Assembly: GCF_014203125.1 (NCBI RefSeq) | Contig: NZ_JACHIH010000002.1 | Location: 124,001 to 188,000, forward strand | Direction of reading: 5' to 3' | DNA from: Rhodopseudomonas rhenobacensis | GTDB taxonomy: Bacteria > Pseudomonadota > Alphaproteobacteria > Rhizobiales > Xanthobacteraceae | Length of the DNA stretch: 64,000 nucleotides | Part shown: positions 48,498-56,459 of the stretch, piece after piece | Position numbering within the stretch: the first letter of the stretch is position 1 | Layout: the number at the start of each line of letters is the position of its first letter | Notes under the pieces: generated by a model | The model's database searches: none | The model's input: only the letters and a program-made list of their open reading frames with translations | Told to the model about the DNA's origin: nothing | Translations under genes and position numbers: made by a program

Positions 48498-48689
48498 GCG
48501 CAGCGATATATCGCTCGCGGTGAGCTGAAACGCGCTACCTGCTGCGGCTCGCCGACGTTCTCCCTGCGCGCGCCCAACTACACACTTTGCGCGCGCGCAT
48601 TCGCAGCCGCGGAAATCCGTTTCATACGCGGAACCCGGCGGGGGTCGTGGCGTTCTCCCACCGACGCTGATTTGTATGGGAGGCTGACG

Positions 48690-48770
48690 ATGGGACGCGG
48701 ACTTTTGCTTTGGCTGATTGGTGTGCCGATTCCGGTCATCATTCTGCTGTGGCTGTTCCTGGGCCGCTAG
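48690..48770 (+). CDS. 26-aa hydrophobic small protein
   Basis: ATG at 48690, GGGAGG at 6 nt spacing, stop TAG at 48768. The peptide begins MGRGLLLWLIGVPIPVIILL and ends WLFLGR: a Gly-rich start, one 20-residue membrane segment with a central Pro-x-Pro, and a basic end. The ideal ribosome site and membrane-peptide composition make it likely to be expressed; similar tiny proteins are annotated in related genomes as I recall. Function unknown. A weak hairpin follows at about 48802. Confidence 0.6.
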   Translation: MGRGLLLWLIGVPIPVIILLWLFLGR

Positions 48771-48801
48771 GCTCGCGCCACGGCTGCACCACATAGCTAC
48801 G

Positions 48802-48836
48802 ACAGGAGGCCTCGCACCGCGGCGTCTCCTGTTTTG
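48802..48836 (+). terminator. Possible weak terminator after small protein
   Basis: ACAGGAG...CTCCTGT (7-bp stem, 17-nt loop) followed by TTTTG, 32 bp after the 26-aa gene's stop. Confidence 0.4.
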
Positions 48837-48901
48837 CGTTGAGGCTTCGTCTTGAGTGACGCGTGACGTACGTGAGCGCACGAAACTTCGCCGTGACTTC
48901 G

Positions 48902-49159
48902 TTACGGCGTGAATTTGACCCCGAAGGTGCTGCCGCGTCGCCACACCACTTCGCAGTTACGGCCTTGGCGCGCGTCGCGCGAGAACGCCAGCCGCAACTT
49001 CGCATTCAGCGCCTGCGGCGAATCCAAAGTGATCTTGGCCCCCGAAGCGGACAGATCGAGCACCACGCAGCGACGCGCCGCGAAGCCGCCTTCCAGCGTG
49101 ATCCATCCGGTCTCGTGCACCGCTTTGCGGCTGTCCCGCTTCCTGTTGCTCGTCGCCAT
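48902..49159 (-). CDS. PilZ-domain protein
   Basis: 85 aa from the ATG at 49159 (GGAGG at 7 nt). c-di-GMP binding domain: RKRDSRKAVHETGWI with the R..R switch, then the conserved D-x-S-x-x-G as DLSASGAKI, the hydrophobic LRLAFSRDARQGRNCEVVWR and VKFTP end. Compact single PilZ, so probably a c-di-GMP adaptor rather than a fused enzyme. Monocistronic, convergent with nothing, upstream region holds the tRNA-Glu promoter on the other strand. Confidence 0.9.
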   Translation of the reverse strand: MATSNRKRDSRKAVHETGWITLEGGFAARRCVVLDLSASGAKITLDSPQALNAKLRLAFSRDARQGRNCEVVWRRGSTFGVKFTP

Positions 49160-49467
49160 CGCCAAGCCTCCAAATCGATGCAAGTTTTAGCGGGCGGGCC
49201 TTGAGGAATGATTGGTGGAAACCGCTAAAAACCGCGGCGTCCGGGAAAGGTTCTGGTTACAATTGGCTCAACGTCGCGCAGAGCGCTTGCCCGGCTCGGA
49301 AAACGCCACTATACGTTCGCCCGCGCTCGCCAAATCAGCCGCCGAACGGCCTGATGGCGGCGCCGGTCGGTGGCGATAAGGCATTGATCGATCGGCAAGA
49401 CTCGTTTTATACAGCCTTGAAAACGCGGACCCTGCATTGCCTCCGGGAGTGTCGGGACCAACGTTTG
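49160..49467. other. Region between PilZ and tRNA-Glu, no gene
   Basis: About 310 bp with divergent promoters for pilZ (minus) and tRNA-Glu (plus). AT-rich patch CTCGTTTTATACAGCCTTGAAAA around 49402 is the probable tRNA promoter. No ORF has a ribosome site. Confidence 0.4.
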
Positions 49468-49542
49468 GCTCCCTTCGTCTATCGGTTAGGACGCCACCCT
49501 TTCACGGTGGAGAGAGCGGTTCGATTCCGCTAGGGAGCGCCA
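49468..49542 (+). tRNA. tRNA-Glu(UUC)
   Basis: GCTCCCTTCGTCTATCGGTT..., acceptor GCTCCCT pairing with AGGGAGC, anticodon loop CTTTCAC (UUC), T arm GCGGTTCGATTCCGC and encoded CCA. 75 nt, closed cloverleaf. Confidence 0.95.
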
Positions 49543-49662
49543 TCATTGGATGGCCTCGTCCGAAAATCGCTGTTCCGCCGCGCCCGCCGCGGCTCTATCC
49601 GCCCGGCAATCCTGCGGCCCGCTTTGTGCCTAGGGCATTGTCCGAAGCGACGGAGGCATCAA

Positions 49663-49863
49663 GTGGCCCTCTGGAAGACCATCAAGAATCTCTTCATTCC
49701 GTGGAATCTGATCACCCCGGACGCCTCCGAGGCGGACGGCGTCCGCACCGTCGATCTCGGCCAGATCATGATCGACGGCGCCACCGGCGACGTCTCCGAC
49801 ACGGCGCGCATCCTCGAGCACGGCCACCCTGCCCCGCCTGCCCCGCCGCCCGGCAAATCCTGA
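49663..49863 (+). CDS. Small protein of unknown function
   Basis: 66 aa from a GTG at 49663 with GGAGG at 7 nt spacing; a longer frame from 49546 would begin beside the tRNA and lacks a site. Starts MALWKTIKNLFIPWNLITPD, then VDLGQIMIDGATGDVSDTAR and an Ala/Pro tail PAPPAPPPGKS. The aromatic amphipathic start could be membrane-associated. Small proteins of this kind are common in these bacteria; no domain recognised. Confidence 0.6.
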   Translation: MALWKTIKNLFIPWNLITPDASEADGVRTVDLGQIMIDGATGDVSDTARILEHGHPAPPAPPPGKS

Positions 49864-49975
49864 AGCGACGTTAGCGATCCGCCGGCCGCCCGCTGGCCAC
49901 GGTTTACGCGGCCTTAATCCAACCTCGACGATCATCCGCAACCTTACCCGCCCGCGGCGAACCAGGGGTTGAAGG

Positions 49976-50299
49976 ATGACGCTTCGCAGGGGACTGCTGA
50001 CGGCTGTGTGGCTCGCTGCCGCCGCGGGGCCGGCGTCGGCCGCCGATTGGCGCTATTGCCTCGCCGCCTCGGACGCCGATCACAAGGTCTATGTCTCGGC
50101 GCCGTTCTTCACGTCGGATGATTGGCTCCGCGCGGAAACCGCTTTCCGCGACCTGCTCAAGCGCTCGCATCTGGAGAACTACACCGTGCAATGTCCGCGC
50201 AGCGACGATGAATCGTCGCTGCTGGCGATGCAGCGCCACGCCATCAACTTCAACTCCCAGTACGGCAACCGCACCACGGTGCTGGACTGGCATCCCTGA
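49976..50299 (+). CDS. Small secreted protein of unknown function
   Basis: 107 aa, AGGGG about 10 nt upstream of the ATG at 49976. Signal peptide MTLRRGLLTAVWLAAAAGPA, cleavage near ASAAD; mature part WRYCLAASDADHKVYVSAPF and VQCPRSDDESSLLAMQRHAI, ending YGNRTTVLDWHP. Two Cys (near the start and in VQCPRS) could form a disulfide. Typical of a small periplasmic family in Nitrobacteraceae; no known domain. The FabH-like gene ends 18 bp further on the opposite strand. Confidence 0.7.
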   Translation: MTLRRGLLTAVWLAAAAGPASAADWRYCLAASDADHKVYVSAPFFTSDDWLRAETAFRDLLKRSHLENYTVQCPRSDDESSLLAMQRHAINFNSQYGNRTTVLDWHP

Positions 50300-50316
50300 G
50301 GGGCGACGCTTGCCGA

Positions 50317-51432
50317 TCAGCGCTTGCGCACGAACACCGTGCCGGCGGAATAGCCGGCGCCGAAGCTGCAGATCAGCCCGAGCTCGCCGGCTGCCATGTC
50401 GTCGGAGTGCTGGTGGAAGGCGATGATCGAGCCCGCCGACGAGGTGTTGGCATAACGGTCGAGGATGATGACGTTTTCTTCCGGCGAGGGATCGCGGCCG
50501 AGCACGCGGCGGCCGATCATCTCGTTCATGTTGATGTTGGCCTGGTGCAGCCACAGCCGCTTCAAGGCGTGCGGATCGAGCCCGAGCGAAGCGGCGTGGT
50601 CGAGGATCAGCTCCGACACCATCGGCACCACTTCCTTGAACACCTTGCGGCCCTGCTGCACGAACAGCTTGTCCGCCAGGTCGCGACCCTCGGGCGCGGC
50701 GCGGTTCAAGAACCCGGCATTGTTGCGGATCGCATTGGAGAACTGCGTCTTCAGCCTCGTGCCGAGAATGTCCCAGCCGCCTGCGGCCTCATCGGCGCGT
50801 TCGACGATCACTGCGGTCGCGACGTCGCCGAAGATGAAATGGCTGTCGCGGTCGCGGAAATTGAGATGGCCCGAGCAGATCTCCGGGTTGACCATCAGCA
50901 CCGCGTCGAGCGAGCCGGTGGCGACGAAATCCGTCGCGGTTTTGATGCCGAAGGTCGCCGAGGAGCACGCCACGTTGAGGTCGAAGGCGAAGCCGCCGAG
51001 GCCGAGCGCGGCCTGCACCTCGACCGCCATCGCCGGATAGGCCCGCTGCATGTTGGAGCAGGCGCACAGCACCGCGCCGATCCGCTCGCGCGGCTTGCCC
51101 CAGCGCTGCAGCGCCTGCTCGGCCGCCCGCACCGCCATCTCGGCCAGGATCGACAGCTCGTCGTTGGAGCGCTCCGGAATCACCGGCCGCATCACCTGCG
51201 GATCAAGGATGCCGGACTTCTGCATCACGTAGCGCGACTTGATGCCGGAGGCCTTTTCGATGAACTCGGCCGATGACGGCTGCAGCGGCGCAATCTCGCC
51301 GGCGGCGATCGCCGCGCCATGGTCGGCGTTGAACCGCGCCACATAGGCATTGAACGCCTCGACCAGCTCGGCATTCGAGATGCTCTCGGAGGGCGTGTAG
51401 AGACCGGTCGCGGCGATGACTGCAGGGCGCAC
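50317..51432 (-). CDS. FabH-like 3-oxoacyl-ACP synthase III
   Basis: 371 aa thiolase-fold condensing enzyme. The KAS III catalytic triad is complete: Cys in LNVACSSATFG, His in LWLHQANINMN and Asn in RYANTSSAGS. Unlike standard FabH (about 320 aa) it has an insertion after the start (FNADHGAAIAAGEIAPLQPS) and starts GLYTPSESISNAELVEAF. It belongs to the longer FabH-like group of alphaproteobacteria; substrate chain is unknown. Not next to acpP or fabD, so a specialised lipid role is likelier than fatty acid initiation. Confidence 0.88.
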   Translation of the reverse strand: MRPAVIAATGLYTPSESISNAELVEAFNAYVARFNADHGAAIAAGEIAPLQPSSAEFIEKASGIKSRYVMQKSGILDPQVMRPVIPERSNDELSILAEMAVRAAEQALQRWGKPRERIGAVLCACSNMQRAYPAMAVEVQAALGLGGFAFDLNVACSSATFGIKTATDFVATGSLDAVLMVNPEICSGHLNFRDRDSHFIFGDVATAVIVERADEAAGGWDILGTRLKTQFSNAIRNNAGFLNRAAPEGRDLADKLFVQQGRKVFKEVVPMVSELILDHAASLGLDPHALKRLWLHQANINMNEMIGRRVLGRDPSPEENVIILDRYANTSSAGSIIAFHQHSDDMAAGELGLICSFGAGYSAGTVFVRKR

Positions 51433-51771
51433 AGAAAGCTCCAGAACGGAAATGGGGCATGGCGACGCCGATCGGCACCCCGATCCGGCAGCGGCTGGTT
51501 TTCTGCCCTAATGCCCTGGATGTCTAGCGATGCAAAGGTCGAGAACCGCCGGAAAGCCGGGTTTTCCGACTTGATGTTGGCTGGCGCGCTGCGTTCGCGG
51601 CTGCGCAGCACGATGCTGCAGGGCAGCAGACGGCGGGGTCAGGCGGAGGCGCGGAAGGTCCCGATGTCGCTATGGGAAGCGTGCTCAGGAGGCATGAGCG
51701 CAGCTCGCAGAGGCGAAGTCCGGACACGAGAAGGCCGCCCGGTCGGATCGACGGGGCGGCCTGATTGGTCC
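51433..51771. other. Region between FabH-like and DUF3551 genes
   Basis: About 340 bp, holds the FabH-like promoter (right next to 51433) and, at its far end, the terminator hairpin of the DUF3551 gene at 51732-51762. No ORF with ribosome site; minus frame 51524-51778 is a composition artefact. Confidence 0.4.
51732..51762 (-). terminator. Probable terminator of the DUF3551 gene
   Basis: Perfect 9-bp stem AGGCCGCCC/GGGCGGCCT, 10 bp past the stop (minus strand), followed by TCTCG; modest T content. Confidence 0.55.
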
Positions 51772-52047
51772 TTACCACTGGGCGCGGGCGTTGTAGGGAT
51801 ACGCGTGATAGTACGACCGCCCCTGGTTACCGAAGGCGAAACGCGGGTTGATGCCGCAATCGGACTCGGTGCCGGAGGCCGCCGCCTTGCACTGCTGGAA
51901 GCTGGTGTAGTCACAGGCGCCGGGGTAGCCCTGCTGCCGTCCCTGTAGACAATAGGCGTAGTCCCGGGCTTCGGCCGGCGAGGACGTGGCGCCGGCCAAA
52001 GCCGCGACGGAGGTCGCGGCCAGAGCGGCGATGATAAGCGAGCGCAT
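51772..52047 (-). CDS. DUF3551 small secreted protein
   Basis: 91 aa, AGGAG before the ATG at 52047. Signal MRSLIIAALAATSVAALAGA, then the DUF3551 pattern RDYAYCLQGRQQGYPGACDY, TSFQQCKAAASGTESDCGIN and the tail PRFAFGNQ. Conserved YCLQG, G-P-G-x-C-x-Y, QC and C-x-x-NP give four Cys for two disulfides in the periplasm. The family is specific to Bradyrhizobium and relatives. A second copy lies at 53382-53639. Confidence 0.9.
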   Translation of the reverse strand: MRSLIIAALAATSVAALAGATSSPAEARDYAYCLQGRQQGYPGACDYTSFQQCKAAASGTESDCGINPRFAFGNQGRSYYHAYPYNARAQW

Positions 52048-52351
52048 CGGTGTCTCCTGTTGGTTGAGAGGTGGAGAACCGCAAGATCAGCTGTCCGTTC
52101 CGAGACGCGCGAACAAGCGCGCGTGACCGTTTCTGTCCAATCGTTAATAAGCCGTCGACGGCCGCCCCACCGCGAAATGCCGGATTTACGGCGTTTGCGA
52201 ATCAGTGATTTAGCTCAAGGAAACGAAAGCAGCGCGCTGCTACGAAATCTCGCGGGGTGGCCGATGCCATCCCGCACTCGATTTTGATTGAAACATTGCC
52301 CTCGCCGCGACCGCTTCGGTCGGCATGTGCGCAGCTCAGGTGGACGGTAAG
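52048..52351. other. Divergent promoter region, DUF3551 and collagen-like genes
   Basis: About 300 bp, AT-richer near 52140 (TCGTTAATAAGCC) and 52205 (GATTTAGCTCAAGG). No ORF or RNA recognised. Confidence 0.35.
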
Positions 52352-52852
52352 ATGGATTATCTCTCGGCGATCGCCTCGTTGCTCGTGGTGTTGGTATTGG
52401 GCGTCGGGTCGATTTTCATCGGCTACCTGGCTTTGAGCGAGATGAAGCTCCCCGGGGTGCCGAGCTGGAAGCGCCCCACCCTGCCGACCTTTACGGCGGA
52501 GCAGGTCCGCAATCAGCTGATGCTGGCCACGGTGCTGATCGGCGCGATCGTGGTCGTCGTAGCCGCGCTCAACAACCGCAGCCTGCAGGGCGCACAGGGC
52601 GAGCCCGGCGCACCGGGACCGCAAGGCCCCGCTGGCGTTTCGGCCACGGCGCTGCGGACCGTGGTCTCCACCTCATGCGCCAAGGACGGCTGTCCGCTGG
52701 CCTGCGAGCCGACCGAAACCCTGGTCACCGCGCTCTGCGTCAACGGCACCGGGACCCGGCTGACCGACACGCTGCTGGTCGAGAACGGTCAGTTGAAGGC
52801 CAAATGCGGCGGCGGCTCCAGCCGCATCATCCTCACCTGCGCACCCAAGTAA
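52352..52852 (+). CDS. Membrane protein with short collagen-like segment
   Basis: 166 aa from the ATG at 52352 (AGGTGG upstream). Two membrane segments: ASLLVVLVLGVGSIFIGYLA and LMLATVLIGAIVVVVAALNN, then a short Gly-X-Y segment GAQGEPGAPGPQGPAG and a Cys-rich exported tail: STSCAKDGCPLACEPTETLV, ALCVNGTGTRL, KCGGGSSRIILTCAPK, with six or seven Cys. Unknown function; collagen-like spacers of this size usually set a C-terminal domain away from the membrane. Upstream frame from 52325 lacks a ribosome site. Confidence 0.75.
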   Translation: MDYLSAIASLLVVLVLGVGSIFIGYLALSEMKLPGVPSWKRPTLPTFTAEQVRNQLMLATVLIGAIVVVVAALNNRSLQGAQGEPGAPGPQGPAGVSATALRTVVSTSCAKDGCPLACEPTETLVTALCVNGTGTRLTDTLLVENGQLKAKCGGGSSRIILTCAPK

Positions 52853-53069
52853 CGCTCATTGGAGCCCCCGGCGCGCGACGCCGGGATGTCAGCGCCCGCC
52901 CCTCCGCCCGCGGGGGGACGTCTCATTGCGCCGGGCGGATCGTAAGATACGCAGAATTGCACGGCTCGTCCGCAAGCCCCGCGTCGGGCCATGACGTCAT
53001 TTGATCGGCGTCAACGTCAATTCACGGATTCGGGCGGAATAATTAAAAATCTACAGAGGATGCGCAGCC

Positions 53070-53207
53070 ATGATGACCCTCGATATTCTGCTGCTATCTG
53101 CCGCCGCGGTCTCCACCGTCGTGATCCTGTTCGCCGTCGTGATCCTGGGCGACGTTCAGCAACATCAGCACCAGCGCGCTCACGTCAACGCGCGCCGCAT
53201 CAAGTAA
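53070..53207 (+). CDS. Small single-pass membrane protein
   Basis: 45 aa, ATG at 53070 (AGAGGA about 11 nt upstream) or 53073. One membrane segment LDILLLSAAAVSTVVILFAV and a His/Gln/Arg-rich cytosolic end (DVQQHQHQRAHVNARRIK). The His run QHQHQ...H could bind metal. Short-protein candidate supported by membrane-segment composition and position after an AT-rich promoter-like stretch (GGCGGAATAATTAAAAATC). Function unknown. Confidence 0.5.
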   Translation: MMTLDILLLSAAAVSTVVILFAVVILGDVQQHQHQRAHVNARRIK

Positions 53208-53381
53208 GCCGGTCGCGCGCGACAAGCAAGTAAGAGCCGGCTCGCGGTGATCCGAGCGGCAGGTCGTGAGGACTGGCATTGAGCGTCGGTCGCGTCGCCC
53301 GCGGCAAGTGCAATACCGACACGGCGTCGCGCCTCTTGACGCGATGCCCGGTGTGAGGTGCGGCTTCCTTCCGCGACGTGC

Positions 53382-53639
53382 TCAGCGGTGGCGTCGACGG
53401 TGAGTCCGTCGCGGTTCGCCATAGGCCCGCGGATTGACCACGCAATCGGCGAAGCGGCCGGACGCCGACGCTGCGCATTGCTGATAGGTCGAATAGCTGC
53501 ATTCACCCGGGTAACCGAACCCTGGCGACACCAGGCAGTAGCGATAGTCGCGCGCGTCCGCAGACCCGCTGAAACCGACCGCCATCGTCGTCAACGCCGC
53601 GACTCCGATCCAGAGCTTGCCGATCCAGAGCTTGCGCAT
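53382..53639 (-). CDS. DUF3551 small secreted protein, second copy
   Basis: 85 aa from the ATG at 53639: GAGGAA lies 6 nt upstream, whereas it touches the other ATG at 53645. Signal segment MRKLWIGKLWIGVAALTTMA, then the same YCLxSPGFGYPGECSYSTYQQC layout as the other DUF3551 gene, with the conserved Cys, ending CVVNPRAYGEPRRTHRRRHR. The C-terminal His/Arg run is specific to this copy. Paralogue of 51772-52047; both bracket the collagen-like and the small membrane gene. Confidence 0.87.
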   Translation of the reverse strand: MRKLWIGKLWIGVAALTTMAVGFSGSADARDYRYCLVSPGFGYPGECSYSTYQQCAASASGRFADCVVNPRAYGEPRRTHRRRHR

Positions 53640-53805
53640 CACCATTTCCTCGTCAGGGGTCCTCCCGCGAGGCCCTGCAGGGACTGAACCCATTGTATGC
53701 ACGCCGGTTCCGGTATCGGCGTGGAGAACTTCACACTTTTATGACGGAACGCATTAACGGCCGCAGCTTTTGTTCCAGGTCCCATCTAACAAGGAGCTCC
53801 TGATT

Positions 53806-54063
53806 ATGAAGGCGAAGATCAACCTGGCGATGATCGCCGGCGCGGCGCTGTTGGCCACCACGCTCGGCGCTTCGGCGCAGAGCCAGACCGATTCCAATGG
53901 CAACGCCATGGGTTCGCAGCATGTCGGCAACGGCGTCCACAAGTCGACCGGCACCAAGCATAAGGGCACCGTCGGCAGCGCCGGTATGAATCGCACCACC
54001 CCGCCGCCGGCCTCGAGCCAGGGCGACGTCGGCCCGGCCGGCAACAACAACGGCACGCGCTGA
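53806..54063 (+). CDS. Small secreted Gly/Asn/Ser-rich protein
   Basis: 85 aa from the ATG at 53806, AAGGAG 9 nt upstream (a frame from 53770 lacks a site). Signal MKAKINLAMIAGAALLATTL, cleavage near ASAQ; the mature part is low-complexity: SQTDSNGNAMGSQHVGNGVH, SAGMNRTTPPPASSQGD and GPAGNNNGTR. Probably intrinsically disordered and periplasmic; no domain. A strong terminator follows 28 bp later. Confidence 0.7.
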   Translation: MKAKINLAMIAGAALLATTLGASAQSQTDSNGNAMGSQHVGNGVHKSTGTKHKGTVGSAGMNRTTPPPASSQGDVGPAGNNNGTR

Positions 54064-54087
54064 ACAAGCTAAGCTGCAGTTGCAGAG

Positions 54088-54118
54088 AAGGCCCCGGAGC
54101 GATCCGGGGCTTTTCTTT
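54088..54118 (+). terminator. Rho-independent terminator
   Basis: Stem GCCCCGGA/TCCGGGGC with loop GCGA, flanked by AAG and TTTTCTTT, 28 bp after the small secreted protein gene. Confidence 0.9.
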
Positions 54119-54255
54119 GTCGGGTATTTATCCGGCGGTCACCACGCTGTGCTGTGCTGCCGCTCGCCGCCCCGTGACGAACATTTATACGATCGCTGCG
54201 TGGGGCGCGGGGTATAGTATCCGACGACATTGCGCCGGTCACAGGAGGTCTCTCG

Positions 54256-54828
54256 ATGACGATTCCCGATGATAACACCCGCCTCGAGGCTGAATTCAAA
54301 GCCGCCGCCCACGCCCATTGGAAGGCGCTGTTGATCGAAGGCGTGCTGTTGGCGATCTTGGGGCTGTTCGCCGTGGTGTTTTCTCCGCTCGCGAGCGTCT
54401 TTGTCATAGTTGCGCTGGGTTGGCTGTTCATTGTCAGTGGCGTTGCGGGCCTCGCGCTGACGTTCTGGGCGCGGCAATCGCCCGGCTTCTGGTGGTCGCT
54501 GGCCTCCGCGGTGGTGGCGCTGGTCGCAGGCGTGATCCTGCTGGCCCAGCCGCTCGAGGCGACCTTGACGCTCACCATCGTGGTCGGCGCCTACTTCCTC
54601 GCCGAGGGCGTGGTGACCATCATGTACGCGCTGGAGCACCGCCGCGAATTGACCGAGCGGTGGGGCTGGATGCTGGCGTCGGGGCTCGCCGACCTGTTGG
54701 TGGCGGCCATCATCATCAGCGGCCTGCCCGGCACCGCGCTGTGGGCGATCGGCCTGTTGGTCGGCATCAACCTGTTGTTCGGCGGCGCCTCGATGATCGC
54801 GATGGCGCTGGCCGCGCGGAACCGCTGA
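54256..54828 (+). CDS. HdeD-family membrane protein (DUF308)
   Basis: 190 aa, AGGAGG 7 nt before the ATG. Six membrane segments arranged as three two-helix DUF308 repeats: LIEGVLLAILGLFAVVFSPL, VFVIVALGWLFIVSGVAG, FWWSLASAVVALVAGVILLA, LTLTIVVGAYFLAEGVVT, GWMLASGLADLLVAAIIISG and LWAIGLLVGINLLFGGASM. Related to E. coli HdeD, linked to acid resistance, though the role in this organism is not shown. Single gene; a palindromic hairpin element follows 23 bp later. Confidence 0.92.
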   Translation: MTIPDDNTRLEAEFKAAAHAHWKALLIEGVLLAILGLFAVVFSPLASVFVIVALGWLFIVSGVAGLALTFWARQSPGFWWSLASAVVALVAGVILLAQPLEATLTLTIVVGAYFLAEGVVTIMYALEHRRELTERWGWMLASGLADLLVAAIIISGLPGTALWAIGLLVGINLLFGGASMIAMALAARNR

Positions 54829-54850
54829 CGCCGCCTCGCGCATGATGCTG

Positions 54851-54881
54851 ATTGCGAAAACTGCGATGCAGTTTTCGCAAT
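54851..54881. repeat. Hairpin inverted repeat
   Basis: ATTGCGAAAACTGC-GAT-GCAGTTTTCGCAAT is a perfect 14-bp inverted repeat with a 3-nt loop between convergent genes. It resembles dispersed small palindromes of Bradyrhizobium-like genomes and, despite no T-run, may act as terminator. Confidence 0.7.
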
Positions 54882-54887
54882 CAAGCG

Positions 54888-55163
54888 CTAGCAGCCGCGG
54901 CAGATGCTGCGAAGTTGCCGATCCAGCGCCACGTCCGCGGGATCGCGGGCGCTGGGGTCGGGCAGTGACGGATCGAGCCGCGGTTGGCGGTGGCCGACCG
55001 GGGCGGTGCCGACCGCCCTCTGCTCAGAGGACTGCGACGGCGCCACCGAGGGGGTGCCCGGTGTCGTCATGCCGCTGCCGGTGCCGGTGCCGGTCTGCGC
55101 AAACGCCGCCGCACTGCCGAGCACCACGACGACGCCAACCGTGAATGGGATCAGTCTTCGCAT
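54888..55163 (-). CDS. Small secreted protein of unknown function
   Basis: 91 aa from the ATG at 55163 (GAGGAG at 8 nt). Signal MRRLIPFTVGVVVVLGSAAA, cleavage near AFAQ; mature part GTGTGSGMTTPGTPSVAPSQ, then DPSLPDPSARDPADVALDRQ and a C-terminal LRSICRGC with two Cys. Ser/Thr/Pro/Gly-rich, probably disordered periplasmic. It follows the 63-aa gene below by 23 bp on the same strand, and that gene overlaps epmB; possibly one transcription unit. Confidence 0.7.
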   Translation of the reverse strand: MRRLIPFTVGVVVVLGSAAAFAQTGTGTGSGMTTPGTPSVAPSQSSEQRAVGTAPVGHRQPRLDPSLPDPSARDPADVALDRQLRSICRGC

Positions 55164-55186
55164 GTCACTTCTCCTCAGCCCGAGCG

Positions 55187-55378
55187 CTAGCGCTCCGGCC
55201 GTTCGATCGTCGCGCAATTGCGTCGGCCCTGCGCGGCGCAGTCCTGCACCTTGCGAACGTCGGCCATGGTCCATAGCAGCCAGATTCCCGCCGCCACCAC
55301 CACCCCGAACACCACCAGCAACGCCAGATTTTCAACGTTGCGGGCGCTGTCCGGATCCGCCGGCTGCTGATCACTCAT
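55187..55378 (-). CDS. Small membrane protein after epmB
   Basis: 63 aa from the ATG at 55378, which lies inside the last codons of epmB (8-bp overlap), so it is likely translated with it. SDQQPADPDSARNVENLALL, one membrane segment LLVVFGVVVAAGIWLLWTMA, then KVQDCAAQGRRNCATIERPE with two Cys. No family recognised. Position after epmA-epmB hints at cotranscription only. Confidence 0.6.
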   Translation of the reverse strand: MSDQQPADPDSARNVENLALLVVFGVVVAAGIWLLWTMADVRKVQDCAAQGRRNCATIERPER

Positions 55379-56459
55379 CGGCGTTCGGCGGATAGAGATG
55401 AACGTCGCCGCAATAATCGGTGACACGATAGCGCGAATCCGCCGCCGGTTCATCCGACGGCGTCAAATAATTCGGACCGACCGGCGCCTTGCCGTAGCCG
55501 CCCGGAATGTCGAGCACGTAATCCGGCTGGCACAGGCCGGACACCCGGCCGCGCAATGACCGCATCAAGGCCTGGCCTTCGGCGAGCGTGGTGCGCAGAT
55601 GCGCGGTGCCCGGCGCGAGATCGCCGTGGTGCAGGTAATACGGCTTGATCCGGCATTCCACGAACGCGCGCATCAACGCCGCGAGCGTCACCGCGTCGTC
55701 GTTGACGCCGCGCAGCAGCACCGACTGGCTGACCATCGGAATGCCGGCGTCGATGATCCGCTTGCAAGCGGCACGGGCCGCCGCGCTCAATTCGCGCGGG
55801 TGATTGGCGTGCAGCGCCATCCACACCGTGGCGCCGGAGACCTGCAGCGCCCCGACCAGCTCGCGGCTGATCCGCGACGGCTCCGCCACCGGCACGCGGC
55901 TGTGGATGCGGATGATCTTGACGTGGGGAATCGCGGCGAGATCGCTCATCGCCTCGCTGAGCCGGCGCGGCGACAGCATCAGCGGGTCGCCGCCGGTCAG
56001 GATCACCTCCCAGATCTCGGGATGCGCGCGGATATAGTCCAGCGCCGCCCGATAGGCGTCGCCGGACAGCGTCGCCGCCTTGCCGGGTCCCACGGTCTCG
56101 CGGCGGAAGCAGAACCGGCAATACACCGCGCAGACATTGACCAGCTTGAACAGCACGCGATCTTGGTGGCGATGCACGATGCCGTCGACCGGCGCGTGCG
56201 CGGCGTCGCCGATCGGGTCGGCGCGCTCGATCGGAAGCGCATCGAGCTCGGCCGCGCTCGGGATGTATTGCCGGGCGATCGGATCATCGGGATCGGTCGG
56301 ATCGATCAGTGCGGCGACCGCGTCGGTCACCGCCACCGCGTAGCGCTGCGCCACCGCGTGGAGCGCCGGCAGTTCGTCGGCCGCAATCAGCCCGCGCGCC
56401 ACCAGCTCCGCCGGCTGGCGCAGCGTCGGCGCGGCCGGCATGTTCAAAATCCTGCTCAT
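55371..56459 (-). CDS. epmB: EF-P beta-lysylation protein EpmB (lysine 2,3-aminomutase family)
   Basis: Radical SAM/PLP enzyme that turns (S)-alpha-lysine into (R)-beta-lysine for attachment to elongation factor P. 362 aa from the ATG at 56459, which overlaps the epmA stop (CCATGA). The radical SAM cluster motif CxxxCxxC is C110-C114-C117 in CAVYCRFCFRRET; the GGDPLMLSPRR motif follows the SAM site; a PLP lysine lies near the GGYGKAPVGPNY segment. Co-encoded with epmA and next to efp, this leaves little doubt. Confidence 0.95.
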   Translation of the reverse strand: MSRILNMPAAPTLRQPAELVARGLIAADELPALHAVAQRYAVAVTDAVAALIDPTDPDDPIARQYIPSAAELDALPIERADPIGDAAHAPVDGIVHRHQDRVLFKLVNVCAVYCRFCFRRETVGPGKAATLSGDAYRAALDYIRAHPEIWEVILTGGDPLMLSPRRLSEAMSDLAAIPHVKIIRIHSRVPVAEPSRISRELVGALQVSGATVWMALHANHPRELSAAARAACKRIIDAGIPMVSQSVLLRGVNDDAVTLAALMRAFVECRIKPYYLHHGDLAPGTAHLRTTLAEGQALMRSLRGRVSGLCQPDYVLDIPGGYGKAPVGPNYLTPSDEPAADSRYRVTDYCGDVHLYPPNADE

